The position numbers and the translations under genes were made by a program. Below the pieces are notes generated by a model that saw only the letters and a program-made list of their open reading frames with translations, was not told the origin of the DNA and made no database searches. Shown in pieces: positions 9,146 through 18,157 of a DNA stretch of 64,000 nt. How positions within the stretch are numbered: position 1 is the stretch's first letter; the number at the start of each line of letters is the position of its first letter. The stretch covers positions 62,001-126,000 of the forward strand of contig NZ_JBOEFX010000025.1 in NCBI RefSeq assembly GCF_050633125.1. The letters are read 5' to 3'. This DNA is from Lewinella sp050633125 (GTDB taxonomy: Bacteria; Bacteroidota; Bacteroidia; Chitinophagales; Saprospiraceae).

Positions 9146-10240
9146 CTAAGATGTAACTACCTCTCTAAAATATTCACTGGGGCTAGATCCCGTAACCTTG
9201 CGAAAAGCGCGATTGAAAGCCGATTTGGAATTGAAGCCCGATTGGTAAGCCAGTTGCAAGATGGATCTTTCGTGTTCGGCAGCAGCCTCGTAAGCTTGGA
9301 TAAAAGTACCAATCCGCAAAGTGTTGATCAGGTCAAAGAAGCTCTGGCCGGTACCGGTGTTGATGATGCGTGATAACTCGTGGCGGGGCAAATCGGTAGC
9401 TTGGGCCAGATCAGCGAGTTTGAGCTGAGGTTCCAGGTAAGGTTTTTCTTCTTCCAGGTACTCCATGATGTGGTTAAGGGTTGCTTCTTCTTCGGGGCTC
9501 AGTGTTTTGTCATTGACAGGGGAGGGAAGGGTGAAAAGTTCATCTTGGAGCAATACCGTATAGGCCAACCAAAAGGTGTAACCAACGATCAGGAACCAAA
9601 AAACGCGATACATGAGATAGATAGGATCGTGAACAAAAATTCTGTACCCAAAAGAAAAGGTCCAGCAGGCTGCTAGCACCAAGCCCACCTGGAAAAATGT
9701 CGGCAAAAATCGGCGGGCTGCTTCACTAGCCTGTAATTGTCCCGTCAGGAAAGCATGTTTAGCTGACCGAAAACTGACCAAGAGGTAGGCGATCAAACTA
9801 ACGATAGCCCCGCCCTCAATAAGTAAAAAGCTAAGGTAGACGGCCTGCCCATCCATAAAATGCCAATGCCCATTGAGGTGCTGCCCCAAAACGGTATTGG
9901 CCACCACAACATGAACAAACGCAGGAATAGCATGCCACCACAACTGGCTTTTGGGTAACATCGGCAAGTGCAACAAATGACGTGTAAATAGCCATAAGCA
10001 AGGCCCGAGCACAAACAAGATCACATCGGGCAACAAGATGACTTCTGCATAGCTGTAAAGCCACGCTGAACGATAGCTCAGGCGAGCAAACAACAAAAAG
10101 GAAACCAATAAAACGAGCGCTACCAAATAATTAGCCGCTGGCCGGTTGGCTACTTTCCGTTGCTGCAAAAGGATGGCCAGGAACAAGCCCTGTGTTCCGC
10201 CAAGGATCAAAAGTGCATCAAATAAAGAAAAAGTCGGCAT
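9146..10240 (-). CDS. Membrane-linked AraC-family transcriptional regulator
   Basis: The start at 10240 (MPTFSLFDALLILGGTQ) is preferred over an ATG 15 codons upstream. The 364-residue protein has six or seven hydrophobic helices in its first ~235 residues. A C-terminal AraC-type double helix-turn-helix follows (~260-360: 'LKLADLAQATDLPRHELSRIINTGTGQSFFDLINTLRI' and 'SILQLAYQSGFNSKSAFNRAFRKVTGSSPSEY'). This 7TM-like plus AraC arrangement is common in Bacteroidota and suggests sensing at the inner membrane with direct DNA binding. No partner gene lies next to it that would reveal the regulon. Confidence 0.88.
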   Translation of the reverse strand: MPTFSLFDALLILGGTQGLFLAILLQQRKVANRPAANYLVALVLLVSFLLFARLSYRSAWLYSYAEVILLPDVILFVLGPCLWLFTRHLLHLPMLPKSQLWWHAIPAFVHVVVANTVLGQHLNGHWHFMDGQAVYLSFLLIEGGAIVSLIAYLLVSFRSAKHAFLTGQLQASEAARRFLPTFFQVGLVLAACWTFSFGYRIFVHDPIYLMYRVFWFLIVGYTFWLAYTVLLQDELFTLPSPVNDKTLSPEEEATLNHIMEYLEEEKPYLEPQLKLADLAQATDLPRHELSRIINTGTGQSFFDLINTLRIGTFIQAYEAAAEHERSILQLAYQSGFNSKSAFNRAFRKVTGSSPSEYFREVVTS

Positions 10241-10355
10241 GATCGTTAAACGATGGGAGGGCCAGTAGTGCTGCGTTTGAGGCACTCGGTTTTAAAGAAG
10301 AAGTTTAGCGCAAGCGCTTTGATGGGGCAGCTTTTTAATGCCTTCATTACGTACG

Positions 10356-12746
10356 TTAAACCGCCACCGTTACCCGCAGGGCCTTCAATCCATCGGCACC
10401 CTGTAAGCGCTCCAGTTCCAGTTCTTCAATTTCATCTGTAATGTAGCCCTGCTGAAGGAGGTGATGAATGTATTCCAGGTATTCCGTCCTGTCTTTTTCC
10501 TGGAGCCATACGATGGCCAGTTTGCCCTTGAGGGTAAGCCGTTCTTTGGTTCCTTTGATAACTGCTTTGTCGATTCTCTTCTTCAGGATTTCGTAACGTA
10601 CATTATAGGCACCGTCTACATCAAACTGCTTCTCATCCATGTTGAAGCGGATACTTAGCGCATTGTTGTAAACAAATACCAGTTGGGCTGTCGAGAGCGG
10701 CACCCGCAAGTTTTGTTTATTCTTTTCTACCAAACGGGTGACTTCACACATGAGCATGAGTTGCCATAAGCGAAAATCCTTGAGAAAGTAGTGGCTGAAA
10801 TTACCTTCAGGTAAAAGAGATTGCCCGAGATAGATATTGTATTCTACGCCATCGGTAACGTATTTTTCAAAAAAGTGCGGCAACAATTCCTGCTTTTTAG
10901 TAACCTCCTGATCAATATATCTGGAGATAAGATCATTGAGTTCATGTACGCTGTCTTCATAATCTTTCCGCTTGCGGTAAACAACGTTCAATTTTGGGTC
11001 GAGGTAATCGAAATATTCTTTCAACACTTCTTTAGGGAGTTGATCATACCTTTCACAGAGTTCTCGCAGTAGCGGGTGAATCTCTTCTGTGAGCAATTCT
11101 ACAATTTGCGATTCATCACTGGATACATAGCCGTCATTCTCAAGCCGATGAATGAAGGCTTCGGTTTTGGCCAGGTAAATATCTAATAATTGAAATTCCA
11201 ATAGCTTTCTAAAGGCTTTGATCACCTTTTGTACCCGTTGCAAGTTATCGAGCATATCAGCCTCAATAGAACGGTTGCGGATTTTAGAGGAACCAACAAT
11301 GTCGGCTTGCCCGTAAAGTGGATATACATTTTTGAAAGCGATAGGTTCCAGGATTGGAGCTTTACCGTTCTCGTGGGGCGACAAGAGAAACTGCTGGGTC
11401 ACTTCCTGAAACTTCCATTCCACAGAAGGATGGATATAGGTAAATTGCTTTTGAATGAAAAAACTGATCGTGTTATCCATTTCTTGTATCCAGCGATTGC
11501 TGCCCAATGAATACAAAGAGATGATCTCCCCCAGTTTACCCAAGAGTTGGTTGTTAAGGCGATAAGGCTGTTTGGATGCAAGCTCCATGACACCAAATAT
11601 TTGGCCATTTCTATTTCTTTGTGGCGCAAGCAACAGGCTTCGGTACCCTTGCTTAATCAGGTGTGAGGTTACTTTGCCCGGCTGTTTTATTTGTTGCAAA
11701 TCACCGATGATAATGGTTTGGCCATCATTCATAGTTTTACCGTAGGTACTGTCGTTGCAAAAATCTCCTTTGGTAAACTGAGCCAAAGTAGGGAGACCGC
11801 CAAGAATACTCCAGGAGGCTAAGGTCGCGTACTTGAAATCGCGATTGAGTACACTGCCAAAAACAACATCAGGCATCTGTAGGTAAGAACAGATCATGCC
11901 ACTGAGCTGCTGGCGAATGTTATCCGCGTTGTCAACATCTTGGTCTACTTCTGTAACCATCATCTCTTTCATCCTGGAAAGGACCTCTACCTCGGTGACG
12001 TCCTGGATGTAACCAATGACCAGGCCTTCAAAAGAAAAGTCTTCTGGTGGAAAGTTTTCTAGCCAGTATTGTTCGTTACCCCACTCCTCGAAAAGCTGGT
12101 GGATTTGCACCTGGTCCAGAGGCTTAAGCGTATTCAACGGTGTAGTTTTGACATAATCCAAGATCACATTTATTTTGAAGTGTCTTTCCAACTTTGTCTG
12201 CCGATGCCGGAAGGTCAATGTCTGATAGGAATTCGATTCAATTTGTTGTCCGTGAAAATCATGAAGAATCAGTTTTCCTGCTTCAATAGCAGGGCTCCCC
12301 ATTTTTCCTTTGATTAAGTCGCCAGATATTTCAACTTCCCAATCATCTGAAGAAAAAAGTTCTTGCAGTGCAGGTGTTGTGTAAAAGAACTCTTTTGTGA
12401 ATGGCTTCGATACAAAACCCATCTGGCCTTCAAAAAATAGCGCAGGGAACAACATACTTATTACCGCTTGCCTTTTTTCGAGTGTATCCAGTTTTTCGGG
12501 ATCGGAAAAAGCAATTAAATTTCGTTCAGCCTCTTCCATAACACTAGTATCGGCTACGCCTATAGTCTCGTGTATCCCAATTCTTTTCTCCCTCATTTTT
12601 TCAATAAAGGGCATAAAACTAAAAGTAGACGAATAAGGATTGACCTCTTTCGAAAGGGACATTTTTTCGAAAAACGCTTTTATCGGGAGATACTGCGCGC
12701 ATTCCTCGTCACGAGTAGGTGGGGTTTGGGTAGTTACTTTTAACAT
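10356..12746 (-). CDS. Large GAF-domain protein of unknown function
   Basis: This 796-residue soluble protein has no signal peptide. A GAF domain lies at about residues 285-420 ('MICSYLQMPDVVFGSVLNRDF...GYRSLLLAPQRNRNGQIFGVMELASKQP'). The N-terminal 280 residues and the C-terminal 370 residues match no family I recognise. The C-terminal part is helical and charged. No kinase, cyclase, EAL or HTH output is visible, so any signalling would act through protein contacts. It is monocistronic. Confidence 0.7.
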   Translation of the reverse strand: MLKVTTQTPPTRDEECAQYLPIKAFFEKMSLSKEVNPYSSTFSFMPFIEKMREKRIGIHETIGVADTSVMEEAERNLIAFSDPEKLDTLEKRQAVISMLFPALFFEGQMGFVSKPFTKEFFYTTPALQELFSSDDWEVEISGDLIKGKMGSPAIEAGKLILHDFHGQQIESNSYQTLTFRHRQTKLERHFKINVILDYVKTTPLNTLKPLDQVQIHQLFEEWGNEQYWLENFPPEDFSFEGLVIGYIQDVTEVEVLSRMKEMMVTEVDQDVDNADNIRQQLSGMICSYLQMPDVVFGSVLNRDFKYATLASWSILGGLPTLAQFTKGDFCNDSTYGKTMNDGQTIIIGDLQQIKQPGKVTSHLIKQGYRSLLLAPQRNRNGQIFGVMELASKQPYRLNNQLLGKLGEIISLYSLGSNRWIQEMDNTISFFIQKQFTYIHPSVEWKFQEVTQQFLLSPHENGKAPILEPIAFKNVYPLYGQADIVGSSKIRNRSIEADMLDNLQRVQKVIKAFRKLLEFQLLDIYLAKTEAFIHRLENDGYVSSDESQIVELLTEEIHPLLRELCERYDQLPKEVLKEYFDYLDPKLNVVYRKRKDYEDSVHELNDLISRYIDQEVTKKQELLPHFFEKYVTDGVEYNIYLGQSLLPEGNFSHYFLKDFRLWQLMLMCEVTRLVEKNKQNLRVPLSTAQLVFVYNNALSIRFNMDEKQFDVDGAYNVRYEILKKRIDKAVIKGTKERLTLKGKLAIVWLQEKDRTEYLEYIHHLLQQGYITDEIEELELERLQGADGLKALRVTVAV

Positions 12747-13008
12747 AGTATGGACGATTTAGCTTCTAAAAATGAAGCGAAAAGGTAGCTGGAAAAGAAA
12801 TGCTCGTGTCTGGCTTGTTGATGCACAAAGAAAGGGTAGAATGCCCTGCTTTATCATCTTTATAGACATTGAGCTAGCTAATAAACGGAGAATGAGGGGG
12901 AGTGGTTGAAGATGGGGACTCGTATGGTGAAATTTTGAGGGTTTATGGTAGCTATTGTTGGCGCTTTAAGATTCTCTTTCTGGGGTGTTGATTTGGGGGC
13001 GATACCGT

Positions 13009-14823
13009 TTAGTACTGTGCATATTTCCTGATTTCCTGTAAGAATTTTAAGTCATCTTTACTTGTGTCATGTTCATCGGGATAAATCATAGGGAAACGAT
13101 CCTGTGGGGCAAATTTTATTCCCTTAATCTTACCCTGAATTGTCTCCGAAGGAGACAGTTGTAAAGCATGGATGACGGTGGCTTGTCCATCATAACAATA
13201 GCCAAATTTTTCATTGGCTAAAGCAAGATAAGCATCATGAATTACCGGATCAAATTCCACTTTTTTGAGGAGCGTATTAATGCCCAGTAGCGAGTATTTT
13301 TGAAGACAACAGTATTTGTGGTTTACAAAGGGGAGCAGTTTGGTGATATAAGTATTATCCTCCTCTTTAAGCCCGTAATAAGCACACCATTTGATGGCTT
13401 TGGTAATGACGTAATCATCTTCATCTTTTAAGAGTTCAATGCACCGGTTTTTCAGTTGCTTATGTGGCAGAAAGTCGCATTTTTTGCTTCTTGTCAGGTA
13501 AGCCTGCCATGCAAGAGCCAGCTCTCTTACTTTAGCAACCTCGTGAAAGGTAAGTTGGTATAGCCTGTCTGATAGCTCGGACGTACATTTTTTCTCAAGG
13601 ATCAGGTGGGTAAAGTGCATTATAGCTAAACTAGCTGCGGTAATCTTGTTGTTGATTTGTTCAAGATGATGAATAGTAATGTCCAGTAATTGACTTGCAT
13701 CAGGAAGTAAGTCTTCATTTTTAATCAAGAACGCAAATACACACATATTACTCAATAAAGCATTTGTTCGTGTTTTGTTTAAAAAAGAAGGAAGTACTTC
13801 AGCCATAATAGCTTCTTCGCTAAGCCCCCCTTTTCGTAAGACACAATAGGCGATATAGCTAATTTCATACTCCGATTTTTGACCGATAAAATGCCGGGCT
13901 AACTCAATTGCCCAGCGATCAATAAAAGGAGCTAGTTTTAAAATGCCTTCTAAGGCTTGTGGGATGCCATTTCCCTTGGAGTTGGCCTTCAAATTCTCAT
14001 TGCAGTAATCAATGATTAATTGATAGTGTTCTGGTTCTTGGTACACGGCCAAGGCGTTTAATGCTATGGTGTGATAAACTTTATGTTCAGGAGATTGAAA
14101 AATACTTAACAACCATTCTTTCGTTGAATTCCTCTCGTATTTTATGATCACCTCAAAGAGTTTTCGACGCAGATGGCTAGAATCACCTTTAGGAGAGTGG
14201 AGAGCGTATAACCGAGGGATTAGCTCCCAAAATAATTTAAAGTACCCGTCGGCATTTTCGGGCACTAAGGGTGTTAAATAATAAAATGCCGTGTGGTATT
14301 TGTTAATATCCTTCAAGAACAACATTCTTAGGCCTTGTATAGCCAGAAACTCTTCTTTACTAAGTGTTGATTGCTCATATTTATGGAGGAGTTGGCAATA
14401 ACTTTTCATCCATGCTGACTGAGGCAGAGTGGTCGTATCTTCTTTGTTCTGTATCCCCAGCTCTTCCCGTAGCGCCGCTAGCTTTATTTTTATATCCGCC
14501 AAGCTTTCATGAGAAAAAAGAAGATCGGCTGGGTCGATGACTAATGGTTGGTTGAAAAAGGCGTAAGTTTCATTTTCCTTGATAGGATTTAACTCAACAG
14601 GAATGGCGTATTTTAGGTATTCACTGTAAAGATGAATTTCTTGTAAATGCTTTTTGTAATCAGCACCCAAGGTGAGTTTTTGGGCCGCTTCAGGCAAACG
14701 CTCAATCAGGCTGTTTACCGCAAGAACTTCTCCGATAAGACTAATCGTTACTTCGTAATCATAGTACTTGTCATCAATAGTTACACAGAGAGTATGGATA
14801 ATTGTATGTCCTGTATTCTTCAT
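13009..14823 (-). CDS. Hypothetical helical (HEAT-like) protein
   Basis: This protein has about 604 residues from the ATG at 14823. ATGs at 14838 and 14877 are also in frame, but a promoter-like box at 14849-14878 argues for one of the inner two. The C-terminal two thirds is made of amphipathic helix pairs resembling HEAT/ARM repeats ('LKDEDDYVITKAIKWCAYYGLKEED', 'NTYITKLLPFVNHKYCCLQKYSLLGINTLLKK'). The N-terminal ~110 residues look beta-rich. There is no signal peptide, membrane helix or catalytic motif, so a scaffold or adaptor is the best guess. It is AT-richer than its neighbours. Confidence 0.6.
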   Translation of the reverse strand: MKNTGHTIIHTLCVTIDDKYYDYEVTISLIGEVLAVNSLIERLPEAAQKLTLGADYKKHLQEIHLYSEYLKYAIPVELNPIKENETYAFFNQPLVIDPADLLFSHESLADIKIKLAALREELGIQNKEDTTTLPQSAWMKSYCQLLHKYEQSTLSKEEFLAIQGLRMLFLKDINKYHTAFYYLTPLVPENADGYFKLFWELIPRLYALHSPKGDSSHLRRKLFEVIIKYERNSTKEWLLSIFQSPEHKVYHTIALNALAVYQEPEHYQLIIDYCNENLKANSKGNGIPQALEGILKLAPFIDRWAIELARHFIGQKSEYEISYIAYCVLRKGGLSEEAIMAEVLPSFLNKTRTNALLSNMCVFAFLIKNEDLLPDASQLLDITIHHLEQINNKITAASLAIMHFTHLILEKKCTSELSDRLYQLTFHEVAKVRELALAWQAYLTRSKKCDFLPHKQLKNRCIELLKDEDDYVITKAIKWCAYYGLKEEDNTYITKLLPFVNHKYCCLQKYSLLGINTLLKKVEFDPVIHDAYLALANEKFGYCYDGQATVIHALQLSPSETIQGKIKGIKFAPQDRFPMIYPDEHDTSKDDLKFLQEIRKYAQY

Positions 14824-14848
14824 GAAGTAGCCTTGCATTTGAAGAAGA

Positions 14849-14878
14849 TAAAGGTACAAAGCCAAGGCAGAAAACAAT
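14849..14878 (-). promoter_or_regulatory. Candidate Bacteroidota promoter for the HEAT-like gene
   Basis: On the minus strand a TTG (-33) at 14876-14878 region is followed by 18 bases and TACCTTTA (-7-like, 14849-14856). It is one base from the TAnnTTTG consensus and lies about 26 bases before the chosen ATG. Confidence 0.4.
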
Positions 14879-14882
14879 AATG

Positions 14883-14943
14883 TAAATTGGACTTTCGGTA
14901 AGCCTGAAGGGATTGCTACCCGGAATATCGAAAGTCCAATTTA
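14883..14943. terminator. Perfect 15 bp inverted repeat between two minus-strand genes
   Basis: TAAATTGGACTTTCG (14883-14897) pairs exactly with 14929-14943 across a 31-base spacer, which itself can fold. It lies just past the DUF4197 stop codon, so a terminator or RNA-stabilising hairpin is likely. A clear T-run is missing. Confidence 0.5.
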
Positions 14944-14950
14944 GTAATAT

Positions 14951-15688
14951 TTAATCCTGCTTCGAAAACACCTTGCGCAGTAATTCGCTGGTGCGCAAGG
15001 CCGGGTTATCGCGAATTTCGAGCTCCTTAACTTCTACAAGTCCAAAGAGGCCTGTCAGGGCCTTTCCGGTAACGTGTTGGTCGAGTTCGGGATTCGTTTT
15101 TTGGACGAGTGGAATACGATTGTAAGCCGTGACGGCTGTACGCCAGTACTCGCGCGCGCCGACTTCATCGAGGCTTTGCTGAATTATTGGGAGGAACGCA
15201 TCGGTCAAGGATTGGGTAGTCGTACGCTCCAAGTAGCGGGTAGCAGCATCTTTGTCGCCCATGAGTAAGCTCATAGCATCCTGGAAACTGAGTTGCTTGA
15301 TAGCATCGACAAAGATAGGCTTGGCTTTGGCTACCGCCAGTTCTGCCGCACGATTCATTTTCTCTTCCAGTTTTTGCTCTACGTCGCCAAAGCCAGGTAC
15401 ATTTTTGAGGCGGCTTATCACATTTTGCGCTTCTTCCGGTACCATAATTTTGTAGGAGCTACCTAGGTAACCATTTTCGGCAGAGAGAAAGCTTACGGCT
15501 TCTCCAACACCAAGGTCTAGTGCTTCTTTGAGTCCTGCGCCCACCTCATCTTGCGAGAGTGCCGCATCGCCACTGATGACATCTTGCGCTTGCTGCTTGA
15601 GCTTGCCGAGCGCTCCTCTTACTTGTGCGAAAGCAGGTAGCGTCAGCGCGACTACGATCAGGAGCATCATTGTTCTTTTCCAGTTCAT
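14951..15688 (-). CDS. DUF4197 family protein
   Basis: The 245-residue product has a Sec signal peptide (MNWKRTMMLLIVVALTLPAFAQ). The family pattern follows: 'GLKEALDLGVGEAVSFLS...GYLGSSYKIMVPEEAQ', an all-helical middle, 'YLERTTTQSLTDAFLPIIQQSLDEVGAREYW', and the C-terminal 'HVTGKALTGLFGLVEVKELEIRDNPALRTSELLRKVF'. Its length and motif order match DUF4197 closely. The proteins are periplasmic or envelope-located with no known activity. It stands alone on the minus strand. Confidence 0.88.
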   Translation of the reverse strand: MNWKRTMMLLIVVALTLPAFAQVRGALGKLKQQAQDVISGDAALSQDEVGAGLKEALDLGVGEAVSFLSAENGYLGSSYKIMVPEEAQNVISRLKNVPGFGDVEQKLEEKMNRAAELAVAKAKPIFVDAIKQLSFQDAMSLLMGDKDAATRYLERTTTQSLTDAFLPIIQQSLDEVGAREYWRTAVTAYNRIPLVQKTNPELDQHVTGKALTGLFGLVEVKELEIRDNPALRTSELLRKVFSKQD

Positions 15689-16074
15689 TGGTATATTTTT
15701 TGTGGTATGAGTTATACTAACTTCTAATAACTCTATAGAGCGGTGTTTGGTGGGGTGAGGTTGGTGTTTTAATGAATCTTTAACTAACGAAAACAGGAAT
15801 AACCCCGGATTTTAGCCCTCCAATGAGGTCGCTATTCGAGGCGACTCCTGCTACACTTTCTAAGTTTGTATTTTGTTTTACTTACTCTCCCTGCCGAGCA
15901 TCATCGCTATGCTGTAGATTAAAAACCAAGAATCAGGGCTACAATACCCCCCCGACGAGGCCAGCAATTACAATCTTAGATGTACTCATTCATGCTTTAA
16001 GATAGAGTGATAAAAACGCCTGAAGGCCATCCCACTAACGCTCCGTTCCATCGGGAGGTATACCCTCAAACGAC
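15689..16074. other. Intergenic region without a recognised gene
   Basis: About 390 bases between the DUF4197 start and the hairpin cluster near the tRNA. No frame looks coding. It ends with the word ctccgttccatcggga (16041-16056), which is repeated at 16147-16162. Confidence 0.5.
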
Positions 16075-16109
16075 AAAAGGCTCTCCGCGTTATGCGAAGA
16101 GCCTTTTTT
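16075..16109. terminator. Bidirectional rho-independent terminator-like hairpin
   Basis: AAAGGCTCT (16076-16084) pairs with AGAGCCTTT (16098-16106). The stem can be extended by CGC/GCG. T-runs occur on both strands (six T after the hairpin on the plus strand, four on the minus strand). Confidence 0.6.
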
Positions 16110-16188
16110 GTAGACCTACTGACTTCCCGACGAACCTTTGCTAGTACTCCGTTCCATCGGGATAGACTTCTCGTCTTAGTAGGTCTAC
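16110..16188. repeat. tRNA-end-derived inverted repeat that can fold into a small branched RNA
   Basis: GTAGACCTACT (16110-16120) and AGTAGGTCTAC (16178-16188) form an 11 bp perfect stem. AGTAGGTCTAC is also the T-arm/acceptor end of the neighbouring tRNA-Gln. Inside, on the minus strand, CCCGA..GAAC pairs with GTTC..TCGGG. It may be a structured RNA or a decayed tRNA remnant. Confidence 0.5.
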
Positions 16189-16193
16189 AAAAG

Positions 16194-16226
16194 AAAAAAG
16201 GACCACCGTATTAACGATGATCCTTT
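16194..16226 (-). terminator. Rho-independent terminator of tRNA-Gln
   Basis: On the minus strand AAAGGATCATCG and CGGTGGTCCTTT form a 12 bp stem with G-U pairs and a TTAATA loop. It is followed by TTTTTTCTTTT, directly after the tRNA 3' end. Confidence 0.7.
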
Positions 16227-16228
16227 TG

Positions 16229-16300
16229 TAGACCTACTAAGACTCGAACTTAGAACGACAGAACCAAAATCTGCTGTGTTGCCAATTACACCATAGGTCT
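16229..16300 (-). tRNA. tRNA-Gln (anticodon UUG)
   Basis: The reverse strand folds into a cloverleaf: acceptor AGACCTA (16300-16294) with TAGGTCT (16236-16230), a D-arm around 'GGTGTAATTGGCAACAC', an anticodon stem CAGAT/GTCTG-like around 'TTTTGGT' (anticodon TTG), and a T-arm CTAAG-TTCGAGT-CTTAG. The discriminator base is A, and CCA is not encoded. A terminator follows. Its length is about 72 bases. Confidence 0.93.
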
Positions 16301-16499
16301 TTAAAACCAGCTCTAATTTCTTAAAGCGACGCAAATATAAGACGAATTATAGCTGTATGCAAGGCTTTGAGGAAAAAATATTTTTCTTGAGCCAAACTGT
16401 ATTTTTAGAACAGCTGCAGACAGCTATTAGTTCCCGATTATAGGCTATATTGCTGCCTATCTATTTTTTTTGTGCTGCCTCTTATTTTAGCCCTTATTT

Positions 16500-16949
16500 A
16501 TGAAACGACATCCTGCGCTTACCCCTCTTTCTCGAGAGCATCACCAGCTTTTAGTGTTGGCCCAGGTACTCAAACAGGATGTGCCGGCTTACAAAAATAT
16601 GCCCGTTACGCCCATTGAGCAAAGAGCCTATGCACTTGAACGTTATGCAGAACTTATCGAACCTCATTTCGCTTGGGAAGAAAAGGTCCTCCTCCCGCTG
16701 GCAAAGCGGTATGGGGATAAGCTCCTGCGACTATCTGCCCGGGTGCTCACAGAACACGATGCTATCAGGAAAGCTTTCAAGCAACTATCGTTAACTCCAG
16801 AGGCAGACCTCGCGCAAGAACTCGACCTGTTGGGCCGTGCCCTGTCGGCCAATGTCCGCTTCGAAGAAAGAGTGCTCTTCCAAAAAATGCAAGAACTTCT
16901 ACCTGAAATCGCTTGGGTCAGCTTGGAACAACCCGGCCGATGGAATTGA
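16500..16949 (+). CDS. Hemerythrin-like (HHE) domain protein
   Basis: This 149-residue helical protein has His and Glu residues spaced as in hemerythrin-like cation-binding domains: 'LSREHHQLL' near residue 13, 'ELIEPHFAWEEKVLLP' near residue 55, 'LTEHDAIR' near residue 83 and 'RFEERVLFQKM' near residue 122. Together they can form a di-iron site in a four-helix bundle. Members bind O2 or NO, sense iron, or repair oxidised iron centres; which applies is unclear. There is no signal peptide, so it is cytoplasmic. A TA-rich segment precedes the ATG. It ends about 185 bases before the next lipoprotein start. Confidence 0.9.
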   Translation: MKRHPALTPLSREHHQLLVLAQVLKQDVPAYKNMPVTPIEQRAYALERYAELIEPHFAWEEKVLLPLAKRYGDKLLRLSARVLTEHDAIRKAFKQLSLTPEADLAQELDLLGRALSANVRFEERVLFQKMQELLPEIAWVSLEQPGRWN

Positions 16950-17021
16950 CTAAAGGCGTAAAGTCGCGATGCATCGCGACTCCTCCAACCAATAGATACA
17001 TTGCGACTCCCTATCGAAAGT

Positions 17022-17134
17022 GGGGAATCGGAAATCGGAAGTCGGAAGTATCAGGACTATCTAGTGGGGTGGTTCCCTCTGAGGTTTCGCGAATCTCACT
17101 ACCTCCGACTTCCGCTTTCCCACTTCCGACTTTG
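17022..17134. repeat. Quasi-periodic CGGAAGT repeats, in both orientations, abutting a start codon
   Basis: aatcggaaatcggaagtcgg (about 17026-17045) is made of 7-base units ending in cgga. About 55 bases later the complementary form acctccgacttccgctttcc..acttccgac (17101-17130) runs up to one base from the ATG at 17135. The two blocks can pair in RNA. Confidence 0.55.
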
Positions 17135-18157
17135 ATGCTACTCTTCCTTCTCGGCGTACTCTCCGCCTGCACGCCTGAACCCACACAAATTGAACCTGCT
17201 TTTTATCATTGGCAAACGGAATTGAATATCGACAGTACGGAGCAGGGGTACTTGAAAGCCCTGGATGCACGTCGTCTATACGTCAAGTTTTTCGATGTCG
17301 CTTGGAATGAGGCCAATAACGAAGCAACTCCCCAAGCGAGTTTGGAACGGGTAGGGGAGAGGGCCGACTATGAAATTGTGCCAACGGTTTTTATTACCAA
17401 TCAGACGATGCTGGAGCTTCCGGCAACTCAAAGGGCAGCCCTGGCCGATCGTGTCCTACAGAAAATAAAGGAACTGTGGCCAGGTCTGGAACCTGTCGAA
17501 ATTCAGCTGGATTGTGATTGGACAGAACGTTCGCGGGAAGCTTATTTTCAATTGCTGGAGCTGGTCCGCGAGCGTTTACCGCTTACCACCAAGCTATCGG
17601 TGACCCTGCGCTTGCACCAATATCGTTACCCCGAGCAAACGGGCATACCTCCCGCTGACCGCGCCATGCTCATGTTCTATAATATGGGCGACCTCACGGA
17701 TTGGCAAGAGTCTAATTCTATCCTCAATCTGGAAAAGGCCAAGCCTTATTTACAAACGACAGCTGCTTATCCACTCCCCTTGGATTTTGCGTTACCTATT
17801 TTCAATTGGGGTGTTTTATTCCGAAAAGGAAAAATGATTAAGCTAATGCCTGGATTGACAGCGAAAGCCCTGCTAGATATTGATGCAATACCGCTAGAGC
17901 AGGAAGGTGGCCACCGTTTTGAGATTACCAAAAGTACGTATCTTGAAGGCTATTATCTGTACCGTGGCGACCAACTACGGTTAGAAACAATCCGTCCACA
18001 GCAGCTGGAGGCAGCAGCTCAACTTTTGCGAGACCATGCCACAGGGGAAAAAGCGTATCTCAGTTTTTACCACCTGGATAGCACCTTGATTTCCAGTTTC
18101 CCGGTGGCTGATTTACAAAAGTGTTTGAAGACATTAAGGAGCTTAACTAATGAATGA
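17135..18157 (+). CDS. Lipoprotein, probable TIM-barrel (DUF3142-like) protein
   Basis: The ATG at 17135 gives a lipoprotein signal (MLLFLLGVLSACTPEPTQ). The frame is open ~74 codons further upstream, but that part consists of word repeats and overlaps the hemerythrin gene. The mature protein (~325 residues) shows alternating strands and helices: 'LDARRLYVKFFDVAW', 'YEIVPTVFITNQTML', 'PVEIQLDCDWTERSREAYFQLLELVRERL', 'LSVTLRLHQYRYPEQTGIPPADRAMLMFYNMGDL', as in DUF3142-like TIM barrels related to glycosidases. The 'QLDCDW' strand may hold active-site acids (inference). It overlaps the next gene by 8 bases, which implies translational coupling. Confidence 0.7.
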   Translation: MLLFLLGVLSACTPEPTQIEPAFYHWQTELNIDSTEQGYLKALDARRLYVKFFDVAWNEANNEATPQASLERVGERADYEIVPTVFITNQTMLELPATQRAALADRVLQKIKELWPGLEPVEIQLDCDWTERSREAYFQLLELVRERLPLTTKLSVTLRLHQYRYPEQTGIPPADRAMLMFYNMGDLTDWQESNSILNLEKAKPYLQTTAAYPLPLDFALPIFNWGVLFRKGKMIKLMPGLTAKALLDIDAIPLEQEGGHRFEITKSTYLEGYYLYRGDQLRLETIRPQQLEAAAQLLRDHATGEKAYLSFYHLDSTLISSFPVADLQKCLKTLRSLTNE

